Part shown: one piece after another, positions 16,779 through 26,619 of the stretch
How the letters are laid out: every line of letters begins with the position of its first letter
Numbering within the stretch: position 1 is the first letter of the stretch
Assembly (NCBI GenBank): GCA_030429235.1
Contig: JAUIDB010000012.1
Coordinates: 1 to 64,000, forward strand
Length of the DNA stretch: 64,000 nucleotides
Source of the DNA: Thermoanaerobaculia bacterium
Lineage (GTDB): Bacteria; Acidobacteriota; Thermoanaerobaculia; Multivoradales; JAIOJS01
Direction of reading: 5' to 3'
Program-made: the position numbers and the translations under genes
Notes under the pieces: model-generated
Told to the model about the DNA's origin: nothing
What the model saw: the letters and a program-made list of their open reading frames with translations, nothing else
The model's database searches: none

Positions 16779-17378
16779 GTGTATCTCCGATGCCTTCGCA
16801 AGCTCCAGACCGAAGGAGTCGAGCGGATCTCCTCGAACGCCATGGCGCAACGTTTCCACCTGTCGTCGTCGCAGATCCGCAAGGACCTCGCGGCCTTCGG
16901 TGAGTTCGGAATCCGAGGCGTCGGCTACGAGGTGGACGCGCTGGCCAACCACCTTCGGGAGTTGATGGGACTCGACCGGACGCACGGCGTCGTGGTCGTC
17001 GGTGTCGGCAACCTCGGCACCGCGCTGAGCCGCTTTCCAGGTCTGCAGCGCGACACCTTCCGGGTCGTCGGCCTCTTCGACACCGACCCCGCCAAGGTAG
17101 GCAGCGAGGTCGCTGGACACGTCGTCCGACCCACCGAAGAGCTGGCCGACGTCGTGGCTGAGACCGGCGCCCGGCTGGGAATCCTCGCCGTGCCCGCCCC
17201 AGCGGCCCAGGCCAGCTACGACCTACTCGCCGATGCCGGGGTCACGGCGGTCCTGAACTTTGCGCCGGCGCAGATCAAGGAACGAGCCGGCACCTCGGTC
17301 CGATCGATCGACATTCGGGTCGTACTCGAAGAGTTGGCCCACCGCTCGATCGCCCTCGACGTACCGCCGACGATCTGA
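16779..17378 (+). CDS. rex: Redox-sensing transcriptional repressor Rex
   Basis: The winged helix includes YLRCLRKLQTEGVERISS and SSSQIRKDLAAFGEFGIRGV. A Rossmann NAD(H)-binding domain follows with VVVVGVGNLGTAL, then the C-terminal swapped helix. Rex represses respiratory and fermentative genes when NADH is low. The GTG at 16779 gives 199 residues but cuts off the first ~12 residues of the usual winged helix. The in-frame DNA from 16743 encodes matching residues (SPLTLNRLS) yet has no ATG, GTG or TTG. The true start may be a rare ATC at 16743, preceded by AAGGG. Rex converges on dnaE with only 7 bp between stops. Confidence 0.93.
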   Translation: MYLRCLRKLQTEGVERISSNAMAQRFHLSSSQIRKDLAAFGEFGIRGVGYEVDALANHLRELMGLDRTHGVVVVGVGNLGTALSRFPGLQRDTFRVVGLFDTDPAKVGSEVAGHVVRPTEELADVVAETGARLGILAVPAPAAQASYDLLADAGVTAVLNFAPAQIKERAGTSVRSIDIRVVLEELAHRSIALDVPPTI

Positions 17379-17385
17379 GTCCTCC

Positions 17386-20300
17386 CTAGCCCGCTTGCGC
17401 GAACTCGGGGTGCTCGACGGCGGTCACGCTGCCCCGTCCGAGGAGTGATTCCAACAGCTTGAGCAGCTCGGGTTCGAGATCCACCTTGAACCGGGCCGCC
17501 GGCCGCACCCGAACCTCCCCGGCTTCGGCGGCGACGCGGAACTGGACCGGAAAACGTCCCCGGTGCTCGGTGAGCACCTCCCGCAGTTCGAGCAGGGTGG
17601 ATTCGTCGATGCCGGACGGGATGCAGACCTCGAGGTGGCTGAGTCGCTCGGGTACGAAGGACTCCATCGGGATCAGCTCCTGGGCGTTGATCTCGAGTTC
17701 GGAGCGCATGCGAGCGCTGCCCCGCACCAGCAGGACCGCGTCCTCGTGCAGGAGGTAACCGTACTTCTCGAGCGCATCCGAGAACACCGACACCAAGACC
17801 GCACCCTCGAGATCCTCGATCATGAAGAGGCCCCGCATCCGTCCCTCGTTGGGGCCACTCTTGATCTTCAGCCGACGGATCCGCGACACCACCCCGGCGA
17901 TCGCGACGCCACCGTCGGGTGACTCGGTCAGATCGCGCAGTTCAGCGGTGGTGTGGGTAGTCCGACCTTCCAGCAGGTCCTCGAACTCGCTGAGCGGGTT
18001 CCCGGTGAGGTAGAAGCCGAGCGACTCCTTCTCGAAGCGCAGGCGATCCCGGTCCGGCCACTCCTCGGTGGTGGGGTCCGGCTTGGGCTCGCCCAGCACT
18101 GCCGGCGCAAAGAGGCTGCCCTGCCCGGACTCTTTGTCGTCCCGTCGACGCTGAGCCCAGGAGAGCGTACCGTCCAGAGACTCCCAGAGCGCCGCGCGGG
18201 GAAAGCCGAAACCGTCGAAGGCCCCCGCCTTGATCAGCGCCTCGAAGACCTTGTGATTGACCGCCTTGAGGTCGATCTCCTCGGCAAAGTGGGCCAGATC
18301 GCGGAACTTGCCGACCCGGCGCCGCGACTCCAGCACGGTCTCCACCGCTCCCTCCCCAACTCCCTTGACCGCCCCCAGCCCAAATCGGATCGTCTTGTCG
18401 GTCACCGTGAACGACCAGTTGCTCTCGTTGACGTCCGGAGGCAGGACCGCGATGCCGGCGGCACGGCACTCCTGCATGTACTTGGCGACGTTGTCCTTGG
18501 AGGACATCTCCGAGGTCAGCATGGCCGCCATGAAGGCGACGGGATGGTGGGCCTTCAGGTACGCGGTCTGGTAGGCGAGCAGGGCGTAGGCGACACTGTG
18601 GCTCTTGTTGAAACCGTAGCCGGCGAAGGGTTCGATGTAGTCCCACAGCTCCTCGGCCTTCTTGCGGCTCTTGCCGAGGCCTTCGGCCCCGTCGAGGAAC
18701 TTGCGCTTCTGCTCGGCCATCACCGAGACCTTCTTCTTGCCCATCGCCTTGCGTAGGACGTCTGCCTCGCCGAGGGAGAAACCCGCCACCACCTGCGCGA
18801 TCAGCATGACCTGCTCCTGGTAGGCGATGACGCCGAAGGTCTCCTCCAGGATCGGTTGCGTCTCGGGCAGGATGTACTTGACCTTCTTCTTGCCCTGCTT
18901 GCGCTTGATGAACTCGTCCACCATGCCGACCGAGAGGGCTCCCGGTCGGTAGAGCGCGTTGAAGGCGGCGAGTTCCTCGAACCGTGAGGGTTGGGCTCGG
19001 ATCAGCATGTCGCGCATGCCACTCGACTCGAACTGGAAGATTCCGCTGGTGTTGCCGTCGCAGAACAGTTTGAAGACCGCCGGGTCGTCTAGAGGGAGCT
19101 CGTCGAGGTCGATTTCGATCCCCTGCTGCGCCACCATCTTCAGCGTGTCGTCGATCACGGTGAGCGTGCGGAGTCCGAGGAAGTCCATCTTCAGCAGGCC
19201 GAGATCTTCGATGACGTCCTTGTCCCACTGGGTGATGATCTCGTCGCGGCTCGTCTTGCAGAGGGGAACCAGCTCGTCGATCGGATCCGGGGTGATCACC
19301 ACGCCGGCGGCGTGCATGCCGGCGTGCCGGGTCAGACCCTCGAGCCGCTTGCCGACCTCGATCACCTGCCGCACCTCTGGGTCGGATCGCATCTCCTGCG
19401 ACAGCGCGTCGACCTCCTTGACCGCGGTGCCCAGCGAACGGGTCATCTCCGGCACCATCTTGGCGATCTTGTCGACCTTGCCGTAGGGCAGGCCCAGGAC
19501 CCGCCCCACGTCGCGGATCACCGCCCGGGCGGCGAGCGTTCCGAAGGTGATGATCTGGGCTACCCGGTCGCGGCCGTACTTGTCCCCCACGTAGGTGATG
19601 ACCTCGCCCCGCCGCCGCATGCAGAAATCGATGTCGATATCGGGCATCGAGATCCGTTCCGGGTTCAGAAACCGCTCGAACAGCAGGTCGTAGCGCAGGG
19701 GATCGATGTCGGTGATGCGCAGCGCGTAGGAGACCAGGGACCCCGCCGCCGATCCCCGCCCCGGGCCGACCGGAATGTCGTGTTCCCGGGCGTAGCGCAT
19801 GAAGTCCCAGACGATGAGGAAGTACCCCGGAAAGCCCATCCGCTGGATGATCTCGAGTTCGGTCGCCAGGCGCTCCCGGTAGACCTCTTCGGCCATCGGT
19901 TCCTCACCACCGTGTCGAGCGAAACGACGCCGGAGCTGCTCGAGGCGCTGGTCGAGACCCTGGTTGGCGACGTGCACCAGATACGAGTCGAGGGTCTCTC
20001 CCTCGGGAACCGGAAAGCGTGGCAGGTGGAACTCACCCGTCGGGAGTTCGAGATTGCACATCTCGGCCACGGCCAGGGTGTTCTCGATGGCCTGGCCGTC
20101 CTGCGGGAAGAGCTTGAACATCTCGTCCGCGGACTTGAGATAGAACTCCTCGCTGGCGTAGCGCAGGCGATCGGGATCCGACACATTGCGCTGGGTACCG
20201 ATGCAGAGCAGGATGTCGTGGGCCTCGGCGTCATCGCGGCCCAGATAGTGGGTATCGTTGGTCACGATGAGCGGCACGCCGATCCGCTTGGCCATCCGCC

Positions 20301-20868
20301 GCAGCACCTCGTTGGAATGCCGCTGCTCCTCGATGCCGTGATCCTGCATCTCGAGGAAGTAGTTGCCCTCGCCAAAGATGTCGAGGTGCTCCTTGATCAG
20401 CGCCTCGGCTTCCTTCTCCTGGTTGCCCAGGATCTTCTCGATCACCTCGCCGTTGAGGCACGCCGACAGACAGACCAGTCCTTCGGAGTGCTGGCGCAGG
20501 ATCTCCTTGTCGATGCGCGGCTTGTAGTAGTAGCCCTCCAGGTAGGAACTGGTGGTCAACTTGATCAGGTTGCGGTAGCCCGTGAGGTTCTTGGCCAGCA
20601 ACACCAGATGGTTGCTGCTCCGCCGCTCGGAGACCTTCTCGAGCCGGCTTCCCTGAGCCATGTAGGCCTCGATGCCGAGGATCGGCTTGACCCCCCGCTT
20701 GCGGGCCTTCTCGTAGAACTCGATCGCACCGAACATGTTGCCGTGATCGGTCAGCGCCATCGCCGGCATACCGGCTTCGGCGGCAGCGTCGAGCACGTCG
20801 TTGGGGCGGTTCGCACCGTCGAGAAGGCTGTACTGGCTGTGCAGATGCAGGTGCGCGAAACGACTCAT
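17386..20868 (-). CDS. dnaE: DNA polymerase III subunit alpha
   Basis: The ATG at 20868 gives 1160 residues, the same size as E. coli DnaE. The PHP domain begins FAHLHLHSQYSLLDGAN and keeps its metal-binding histidines (LTDHGNMFG). The polymerase active site has PDIDIDF near residue 409 and, upstream, GPGRGSAAGSLVSYAL. Later blocks include EEVAYQEQVMLI-type FGVIAYQEQVMLIAQ and PFAGYGFNKSHSVAYALLAY. A tandem HhH region and a C-terminal OB fold (GVVSRIRRLKIKSG) follow. This is the replicative polymerase catalytic subunit. Confidence 0.98.
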   Translation of the reverse strand: MSRFAHLHLHSQYSLLDGANRPNDVLDAAAEAGMPAMALTDHGNMFGAIEFYEKARKRGVKPILGIEAYMAQGSRLEKVSERRSSNHLVLLAKNLTGYRNLIKLTTSSYLEGYYYKPRIDKEILRQHSEGLVCLSACLNGEVIEKILGNQEKEAEALIKEHLDIFGEGNYFLEMQDHGIEEQRHSNEVLRRMAKRIGVPLIVTNDTHYLGRDDAEAHDILLCIGTQRNVSDPDRLRYASEEFYLKSADEMFKLFPQDGQAIENTLAVAEMCNLELPTGEFHLPRFPVPEGETLDSYLVHVANQGLDQRLEQLRRRFARHGGEEPMAEEVYRERLATELEIIQRMGFPGYFLIVWDFMRYAREHDIPVGPGRGSAAGSLVSYALRITDIDPLRYDLLFERFLNPERISMPDIDIDFCMRRRGEVITYVGDKYGRDRVAQIITFGTLAARAVIRDVGRVLGLPYGKVDKIAKMVPEMTRSLGTAVKEVDALSQEMRSDPEVRQVIEVGKRLEGLTRHAGMHAAGVVITPDPIDELVPLCKTSRDEIITQWDKDVIEDLGLLKMDFLGLRTLTVIDDTLKMVAQQGIEIDLDELPLDDPAVFKLFCDGNTSGIFQFESSGMRDMLIRAQPSRFEELAAFNALYRPGALSVGMVDEFIKRKQGKKKVKYILPETQPILEETFGVIAYQEQVMLIAQVVAGFSLGEADVLRKAMGKKKVSVMAEQKRKFLDGAEGLGKSRKKAEELWDYIEPFAGYGFNKSHSVAYALLAYQTAYLKAHHPVAFMAAMLTSEMSSKDNVAKYMQECRAAGIAVLPPDVNESNWSFTVTDKTIRFGLGAVKGVGEGAVETVLESRRRVGKFRDLAHFAEEIDLKAVNHKVFEALIKAGAFDGFGFPRAALWESLDGTLSWAQRRRDDKESGQGSLFAPAVLGEPKPDPTTEEWPDRDRLRFEKESLGFYLTGNPLSEFEDLLEGRTTHTTAELRDLTESPDGGVAIAGVVSRIRRLKIKSGPNEGRMRGLFMIEDLEGAVLVSVFSDALEKYGYLLHEDAVLLVRGSARMRSELEINAQELIPMESFVPERLSHLEVCIPSGIDESTLLELREVLTEHRGRFPVQFRVAAEAGEVRVRPAARFKVDLEPELLKLLESLLGRGSVTAVEHPEFAQAG

Positions 20869-20918
20869 GAGGGCCTGTAACGATACCTCACTCGCGAGCA
20901 CCGGGGAGGCCCCTCTCC

Positions 20919-20948
20919 TTGACCAGACGAGGATCCGTGCCCTATAAA
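20919..20948 (+). promoter_or_regulatory. Sigma-70-type promoter for the M28 peptidase gene
   Basis: TTGACC (20919-20924), an 18-base spacer and TATAAA (20943-20948) form a good promoter in the 151-base divergent gap between dnaE and the peptidase. The leader would be about 65 bases. Confidence 0.65.
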
Positions 20949-21019
20949 CACCTTCCCGATTCCGCAACTGGACGGCATCCCGCCGGTGGCCAGCCCCAGC
21001 CCGCAACCAAGGAGTTTCC

Positions 21020-22687
21020 GTGAACCGACTCGCTACCCCCCTCGGCCGCTCGACTGCTCTTTCCTTCCTCGCCCTGGCCCTGCTCGCGCCGCTCGGTGCC
21101 GTCGAGCCCGAGGTCGGTCAGGACGCACCCATCATCGAAGCCCAGACTCTGCGCGCTCATCTCGAGTTCCTGGCCGACGATCTGCTCCAGGGGCGGGACA
21201 CCGGCACCGACGAGTACCGGATCGCGGCCGCCTACGTTGCGGCCCAGTTCACGAAGTACGGGTTGGAGCCCGCGGGCGACGACGGTACCTTCCTCCAAAC
21301 CGTGACCTACCGCACCACCACGCTGGACGAGGAAAGCGTCGAGTTTGCAGTGCTGCAGGGCAAGAAGAAGCGGAAGCTGACCTACAAGGAAGACTTCCTG
21401 CTGGGCGGTGACCCCGCCCAGGAAGAGACCACGGTGGAAGCGGAGTTGGTCTTCATCGGCTTCGGAATCGATGCCCCCGAGTTCGGCATCGATTCGTTCG
21501 CCGGGATCGACCTCGAGGGGAAGATCGCGATCTCCTTGACCGGTTCCCCCGACGGCATCCCCAGCGAGGAGCGCGCGCACTACAGCGGCCGCACCACCAA
21601 GCGTCTCGCCGCCGCCGACCGCGGCGCCCTCGGACTGCTCTGGATCCCCTCGAAGAGCGACGCCGAGCGCCGGCCCTGGGAGCGCCGGCAGCGCTGGGCG
21701 GGACGTCCCAGCCTGACCTGGATGGGGGAAGACGGGGCCACCGGTGGTCTGCCGTCCGGCCTCAGGGTATCCGCCTACTTGAGCCAGAAGGCCGCCACCC
21801 CGCTGTTCGAGCGTGCCGGCCACCCGCTGGCGGACCTGCTCGAGCTGGCGGAGGAGAATCCGAGCGAACTCCCCTCCTTCGCGCTCGGACAAACCGCCCA
21901 GGTCTCCTTCCGCTCGACCCACGAGGCGGTAACCAGCCCCAACGTAGCGGGCCTGCTGCCGGGCTCCGATCCGGAACTCAGCCACGAAACGGTGGTCTAC
22001 ACCGCCCATCTCGACCACGTCGGCGTCGGCCGTGAGGTCGAGGGCGACACCATCTACAACGGTGCCTACGACAACGCGATGGGCTCCGCCATCACTCTCG
22101 CCGTGGCCGAGGCGATGGCCGACATGGAAACACGCCCCCGTCGTTCGGTGCTCTTCCTGCTCGTCGGCGGCGAGGAGAAGGGCCTCCTCGGCTCCAGCTA
22201 CTTCGCTCAATACCCAACCGTGGCGATCGAGAACATCGTAGCCGACATCAACATCGACATGCCCCTGATGCTCGCGCCCCTCGATCAGATCATCGCCTTC
22301 GGCTCCGAGCATTCCACCCTCGAGGCCGCCGTCGCCGACGCGGCCGCCGTGAACGGCTTCACCCTGATCCCCGATCCGAAACCCGAGCAGCGGCTCTTCG
22401 TTCGCAGTGACCAGTACTCCTTCGTGCGTCGTGGCGTCCCCTCGATCTATCTCGTGCCCGGAGCGAACTCCACTGACCCGGAGATCGACGGAGAGCAGTT
22501 GGTCGAGGACTTCGTCGAGAATCACTACCACCGTCCATCCGACGATCTCTCGCAGCCCGTGGACTGGCCCACGGCGGAACGCTTCAGCCGTACCAACCTC
22601 CTGATCGGCTTGATCGTGGCCAACGAGGACGAGCGTCCGAGTTGGAACGAAGGAAGCTTCTTCGGCGAGGTCTTCGGGCGCCGCTGA
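21020..22687 (+). CDS. Secreted M28-family zinc aminopeptidase with PA domain
   Basis: The protein has 555 residues. The GTG start at 21020 is preceded by AAGGAG at ideal spacing, and a signal peptide follows (to about residue 27). An insert around residues 130-290 resembles a PA (protease-associated) domain. The peptidase core has the di-zinc ligands in YTAHLDHVGVG, GAYDNAMGSAITLAVAEAM (Asp), LVGGEEKGLLGSSYF (Glu-Glu) and DINIDMPL. It ends with a catalytic-core His in DDLSQPVDW. It would trim N-terminal residues from peptides in the periplasm or outside the cell. Confidence 0.9.
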   Translation: MNRLATPLGRSTALSFLALALLAPLGAVEPEVGQDAPIIEAQTLRAHLEFLADDLLQGRDTGTDEYRIAAAYVAAQFTKYGLEPAGDDGTFLQTVTYRTTTLDEESVEFAVLQGKKKRKLTYKEDFLLGGDPAQEETTVEAELVFIGFGIDAPEFGIDSFAGIDLEGKIAISLTGSPDGIPSEERAHYSGRTTKRLAAADRGALGLLWIPSKSDAERRPWERRQRWAGRPSLTWMGEDGATGGLPSGLRVSAYLSQKAATPLFERAGHPLADLLELAEENPSELPSFALGQTAQVSFRSTHEAVTSPNVAGLLPGSDPELSHETVVYTAHLDHVGVGREVEGDTIYNGAYDNAMGSAITLAVAEAMADMETRPRRSVLFLLVGGEEKGLLGSSYFAQYPTVAIENIVADINIDMPLMLAPLDQIIAFGSEHSTLEAAVADAAAVNGFTLIPDPKPEQRLFVRSDQYSFVRRGVPSIYLVPGANSTDPEIDGEQLVEDFVENHYHRPSDDLSQPVDWPTAERFSRTNLLIGLIVANEDERPSWNEGSFFGEVFGRR

Positions 22688-22784
22688 TTCCCCGGAAGCG
22701 ACGAGCGATCCGTCTCCTGGACCCGAAGCTTGCCCTCAGCGACGGCCCCGGGCGGCCGACCGGCGGCGACCGCGGGGCTGGCCG

Positions 22785-24548
22785 GTGATCGTTCTCGGAA
22801 TCTCCGCCTTCTACCACGATGCGGCCTGCTGCCTGCTGCGCGACGGTGAACTCGTTGCCGCCGCCCAGGAGGAGCGTTTCACCCGTCGGAAGGGGGAGGC
22901 CAGGCTACCGGTCGCCGCCTTTCGCTACTGCCTGAACGAAGCAGGTTGCGGGGTCCAGGACCTCGACCTGGTCGCGTTCTACGAGTCCCCGGACCTGAAG
23001 CTAGAGCGCCAGCGATGGATGCTCCGGGCCTACCCGCCTCCCTCCTCTCCGCCTCGTCTCGCCGCCCCCGATGCCGTCGAGCGGGAGATCCGTCAGCGAC
23101 TGGGGATCGAGGCTCCCCTTCGTACCTACCGGCACCATCGATCCCACGCCGCATCGGCGTACTACTTCTCCGGGTTCGACGACGCCGCCATCCTCACCGT
23201 AGACGGCGTCGGAGAGTGGGCGACCACCGCCCTGTGGCGCGGCCGCGGTGCGGCCCTCGAACCGCTGCTCGAGGTCGCCTTTCCCCACTCGCTGGGACTC
23301 CTCTACTCCGCCGTCACGGCCTTCCTCGGGTTTGCCGCGAACGGAGGCGAGTCCAAGGTCATGGGACTGGCGAGCTACGGCCAACCGATCTACGCCCGGG
23401 AACTCGCGGAGCGAATCCAGTGGGTCGACGACGGCAGGTTCGAGCTCGACCAGACTCTCTTCCGAGGTTTCCAGGGCCTCGGCGACCTCGTCCCGGGGCT
23501 CAGCGCCCTGTTCCACGGGCCGCCTCGCGCCCCCGGCGACTCCCTCACCCGGCGCCACCGCGACATCGCGGCGAGTCTGCAGATGGTGCTCGAGGAGTCC
23601 CTCCTCCGGCTGGCCGCCGAGGCGCGACGCCGGGTCGACTCCTCCAACCTCTGCTTCGCCGGCGGCGTCGCCCTCAACGGCGTGGGCAACGGCAGGTTGC
23701 GGCGATCGGGCCTCTTCGACCAGCTGTTCGTACCGCCCGCCCCGGGAGATTCGGGAGCCTGTCTCGGCGCCGCGGTCCTGGCCACGCTCGGCGAACGGTC
23801 CACTCCGACCCAAGCCTTGACCCATTCCTCGTTCGGGCCCTCGTTCTCGGCCGGCGAGGTCGCGACCTTTCTGGAACGGGCGGCGATTCCCAGCACCGAC
23901 TACCGCGAGGACCCTGCCGCGCTCTACGCCACGCTGGCCGAACGACTGGCCCGAGGACAAGTTGTCGGCTGGTTCCAAGGGCGCATGGAGATGGGTCCCC
24001 GCGCCCTGGGCTCTCGCAGCCTGTTGGCCAGCCCTCTCGATCCCGCGGTGCGCGACCGTCTCAACCGCCAGATCAAGGGGCGCGAGGACTGGCGTCCCTT
24101 CGGGCCCTGCATCCTCGCCTCCCGCGTCTCCGACTACCTCGAACTCGAGGCCCCCTCCCCCTTTATGATGGAGACCTGCCGCGTGCGAGACGAGACCGAG
24201 TGGCCAGCGGTCACCCACGTCGACGGCTCCACCCGACCCCAGACTGTGGACCCGACGGTCCATCCCCGACTCGCCGCCCTCCTGCGCGCCTTCGAGGCTC
24301 GGACGAACTGCCCGGCGCTCCTGAACACCTCCTTCAACCGCGCCGGGGAGCCGATCGTCTGCTCTCCGCTCGACGCGCTCCGGACCTTCGCGCTGGCAGG
24401 CTTCGACACCCTGGTGCTCGGCGACCACCTCGTCGACGCTTCCGATCTCCCGCCGCACCTGATCTCCAGGTTGCGGGCCCGAGATCCGCTCGCTCTTCCC
24501 CGAGCAGACGAACCACCTCTGAACCGACAGCTCTACCGTCTCGTCTAG
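22785..24548 (+). CDS. Carbamoyltransferase, NodU/CmcH family
   Basis: The protein has 587 residues from a GTG start. The N-terminal Kae1-like domain begins VLGISAFYHDAACCLLRDG and has the metal/adenylate site residues HHRSHAASAYYFSGF (near residue 116), TVDGVGEW, ANGGESKVMGLASYG and CFAGGVALNGVGNGRL. The C-terminal domain has GRMEMGPRALGSRSLLASP and LLNTSFNRAGEPIVCSP. These enzymes make carbamoyl-adenylate from carbamoyl phosphate and ATP, then carbamoylate a hydroxyl on an antibiotic, Nod factor or sugar. The next genes are an SGNH-like protein and an MbtH-like protein, which suggests a dedicated product. Confidence 0.92.
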   Translation: MIVLGISAFYHDAACCLLRDGELVAAAQEERFTRRKGEARLPVAAFRYCLNEAGCGVQDLDLVAFYESPDLKLERQRWMLRAYPPPSSPPRLAAPDAVEREIRQRLGIEAPLRTYRHHRSHAASAYYFSGFDDAAILTVDGVGEWATTALWRGRGAALEPLLEVAFPHSLGLLYSAVTAFLGFAANGGESKVMGLASYGQPIYARELAERIQWVDDGRFELDQTLFRGFQGLGDLVPGLSALFHGPPRAPGDSLTRRHRDIAASLQMVLEESLLRLAAEARRRVDSSNLCFAGGVALNGVGNGRLRRSGLFDQLFVPPAPGDSGACLGAAVLATLGERSTPTQALTHSSFGPSFSAGEVATFLERAAIPSTDYREDPAALYATLAERLARGQVVGWFQGRMEMGPRALGSRSLLASPLDPAVRDRLNRQIKGREDWRPFGPCILASRVSDYLELEAPSPFMMETCRVRDETEWPAVTHVDGSTRPQTVDPTVHPRLAALLRAFEARTNCPALLNTSFNRAGEPIVCSPLDALRTFALAGFDTLVLGDHLVDASDLPPHLISRLRARDPLALPRADEPPLNRQLYRLV

Positions 24549-24573
24549 CCGGAGACCCTCCCGACTTCGCCCC

Positions 24574-26571
24574 ATGCCGGACACGCCATCAACCCCCACC
24601 AAGCCCCTGGAACCGATCAGCATCTGGGCCCCGGTGGTCGATTCCGGCGGAGTGCGGTTCGAGCGCCCGGCCCCGGGGATCTTCGCCGACCACTACGCTC
24701 CACGCCGTAGCCTGGCGCTTCGGGCGCAGCCCGACCAACGACGGATCGTCTTCCTCGGCGAGTCGGCCGCCGCGGGTTACCTGTACGCTCCCTACCTGAC
24801 CCCTGCCCTTCGATTGCAGGAACTGCTCTCCGCGACCCCCGTGCTGGGACCGGTCGACGTGATCGATCTCGCCCGCACCAACGAAACGCTGTCGGGACTC
24901 GTCACCACCGCTCGCTCCTCGAGACAACTTCGCCCCGACCTCTTCGTCGTCTTCACCGGCAACAACTGGGGGCTCCTCGAGACCCAGGACTTCTCGGCCT
25001 ACGGTCCGCCGGCGGGGCGCCAGGCGGTGGGTGAGTCCCTCGCCGCCGGTGGCTGGAGCCAGCTGGCCAGGAACGGTGCCCAGCACACGCTGCGGCACGC
25101 CGCCGAAGCGCTCGATCGGCTGGCTCGAGATGCCGCCGGAACCCCATTGATCCTGGTCATTCCTGAGGTCGACCGGCAGCACTGGGAGGTGCGGCAACCC
25201 GTTCCCTGGCTGCCCGGACACGGCGTAGCCGAGTGGTATCGGGCGCTCGCTCGTGGCGAGCGGGCCCTGGGCGACGGGGACGGCCGTAGCGCGTTGGCGG
25301 CGGCCCACCAGATGTTGACCCTCGACGAAGGAGTGGTGGCGACGACCTACCGACTTCTCGGCCGTGCCTGGTGCCTGCTGGATCGCCTCGATCGAGCCGA
25401 GGACGCCTGCCAGGCCGCGCTCGAGGCCTCGCCACTGGCTACCACCGGTTTCCTCGGATCCCCCCGCATCACTCCCGCCGAACAGGAACTGCTCCGGCGG
25501 GCTGGAGCCGAGCATGGCTGGGAGGTCGTGGACCTCCCGGCCCTCTTCGCCCACCACCAGCCCACCACTCCCGAGGCGCCGAGGCTCTTTCTCGACTACT
25601 GCCACCTCTCCGCCGAGGGTGTCGATCTGGCGATGAGTAGCGTCGCCGCGCGGATCATGGCGCGCTGGGAGGCTCCGCAAACGAGCGGTACCCAGCGAGC
25701 CACTGCTTTGGACGTGGATCCCGTCGTCGAGGCCAGAGCCTGCATCGGTGCCGCCGTCCACGCCGCGCACCGAGCGCTTCCCCTGGCTCGAACCGACGCG
25801 CACCGCGAGATCGCAGCCTGGTGCCAGGCCGCGATCGCGGCCGATCCCAGTGCGCTCGCCACCCTCAGAACGCTGGCCCAGCTCCGGCTGGAGTCGGTGC
25901 CTCCGGCTACGGTCACCAGCGAGTCGCGACCGCAGGACCACTCCCTCCTCGATCCCCGGATCCTCGCTCTCCTGGAGGGAGCCCACTCCCTCACGCCCCA
26001 ACACGGACTGCTCTGGGAGGGTCTCGACGGCCAGCTGATCGAGGTCGTGGAGCATCTGCTCGTCACACGGGGCGAGCCGGGGTTGGACTACTCTCCCCTC
26101 TGGGAGCCGCGGCCGGGCAACCGCGTGGAGAACCGGTGGTGGCTCGAGTCCCCCCTCGAGCAGCTCTACCCTGACGCCCTGGATCGCGACGGGCAACGGC
26201 GCCACGCCCACTTCCGAGCTGCCTGGCCCCGCACCACCTTCTGGCTCGGCCCTTCCGAGTGCGACCTCCTCCTGCGAGCGACGGTGCGCACTCCGGGCCG
26301 GTACCCAGCCACGTCGCCTTCGATCGGCGTCGCCGTCAACGGAGTCGAGCAGGATCCGATCCGTTCCTCTCCCACTTGGCGAGAGCGCACGACCAGACTC
26401 CGGGCCACCGACTTCGGACCAGGCCTCAATCGCCTCACGCTGACCTGGCCTTTTCCCCAGGCGGAAGAATCCCCCATCGACGAGCTGATCCAGTCGCTGC
26501 GACAAGGCGAAGAAGTCGATCTCTTCCCGATCTTCGGCGAACTCCACGCCCTGTCGGTCCACCGTGGGTAG
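24574..26571 (+). CDS. Large SGNH-hydrolase-like multidomain protein
   Basis: The protein has 665 residues and no signal peptide. Block I RIVFLGESAAAGY (Ser near residue 63), block III FTGNNW (near 127) and a late LDYCHLSAEG (Asp/His near 340) match SGNH/GDSL esterases. A TPR-like insert (about 225-290: WYRALARGERALGDGD, LLGRAWCLLDRLDRAEDAC) interrupts the domain. The C-terminal third (about 530-660) looks like a beta-sandwich (TTFWLGPSECDLLLRATV), perhaps carbohydrate binding. It lies 25 nt after the carbamoyltransferase and 48 nt before the MbtH-like gene. It could be an acyl transferase or esterase acting on the same molecule; its substrate is unknown. Confidence 0.7.
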   Translation: MPDTPSTPTKPLEPISIWAPVVDSGGVRFERPAPGIFADHYAPRRSLALRAQPDQRRIVFLGESAAAGYLYAPYLTPALRLQELLSATPVLGPVDVIDLARTNETLSGLVTTARSSRQLRPDLFVVFTGNNWGLLETQDFSAYGPPAGRQAVGESLAAGGWSQLARNGAQHTLRHAAEALDRLARDAAGTPLILVIPEVDRQHWEVRQPVPWLPGHGVAEWYRALARGERALGDGDGRSALAAAHQMLTLDEGVVATTYRLLGRAWCLLDRLDRAEDACQAALEASPLATTGFLGSPRITPAEQELLRRAGAEHGWEVVDLPALFAHHQPTTPEAPRLFLDYCHLSAEGVDLAMSSVAARIMARWEAPQTSGTQRATALDVDPVVEARACIGAAVHAAHRALPLARTDAHREIAAWCQAAIAADPSALATLRTLAQLRLESVPPATVTSESRPQDHSLLDPRILALLEGAHSLTPQHGLLWEGLDGQLIEVVEHLLVTRGEPGLDYSPLWEPRPGNRVENRWWLESPLEQLYPDALDRDGQRRHAHFRAAWPRTTFWLGPSECDLLLRATVRTPGRYPATSPSIGVAVNGVEQDPIRSSPTWRERTTRLRATDFGPGLNRLTLTWPFPQAEESPIDELIQSLRQGEEVDLFPIFGELHALSVHRG

Positions 26572-26619
26572 AATTCCGGCACTGCCCCAGACCCGCCACC
26601 CCTCGCCGAAGGAGAGTCC

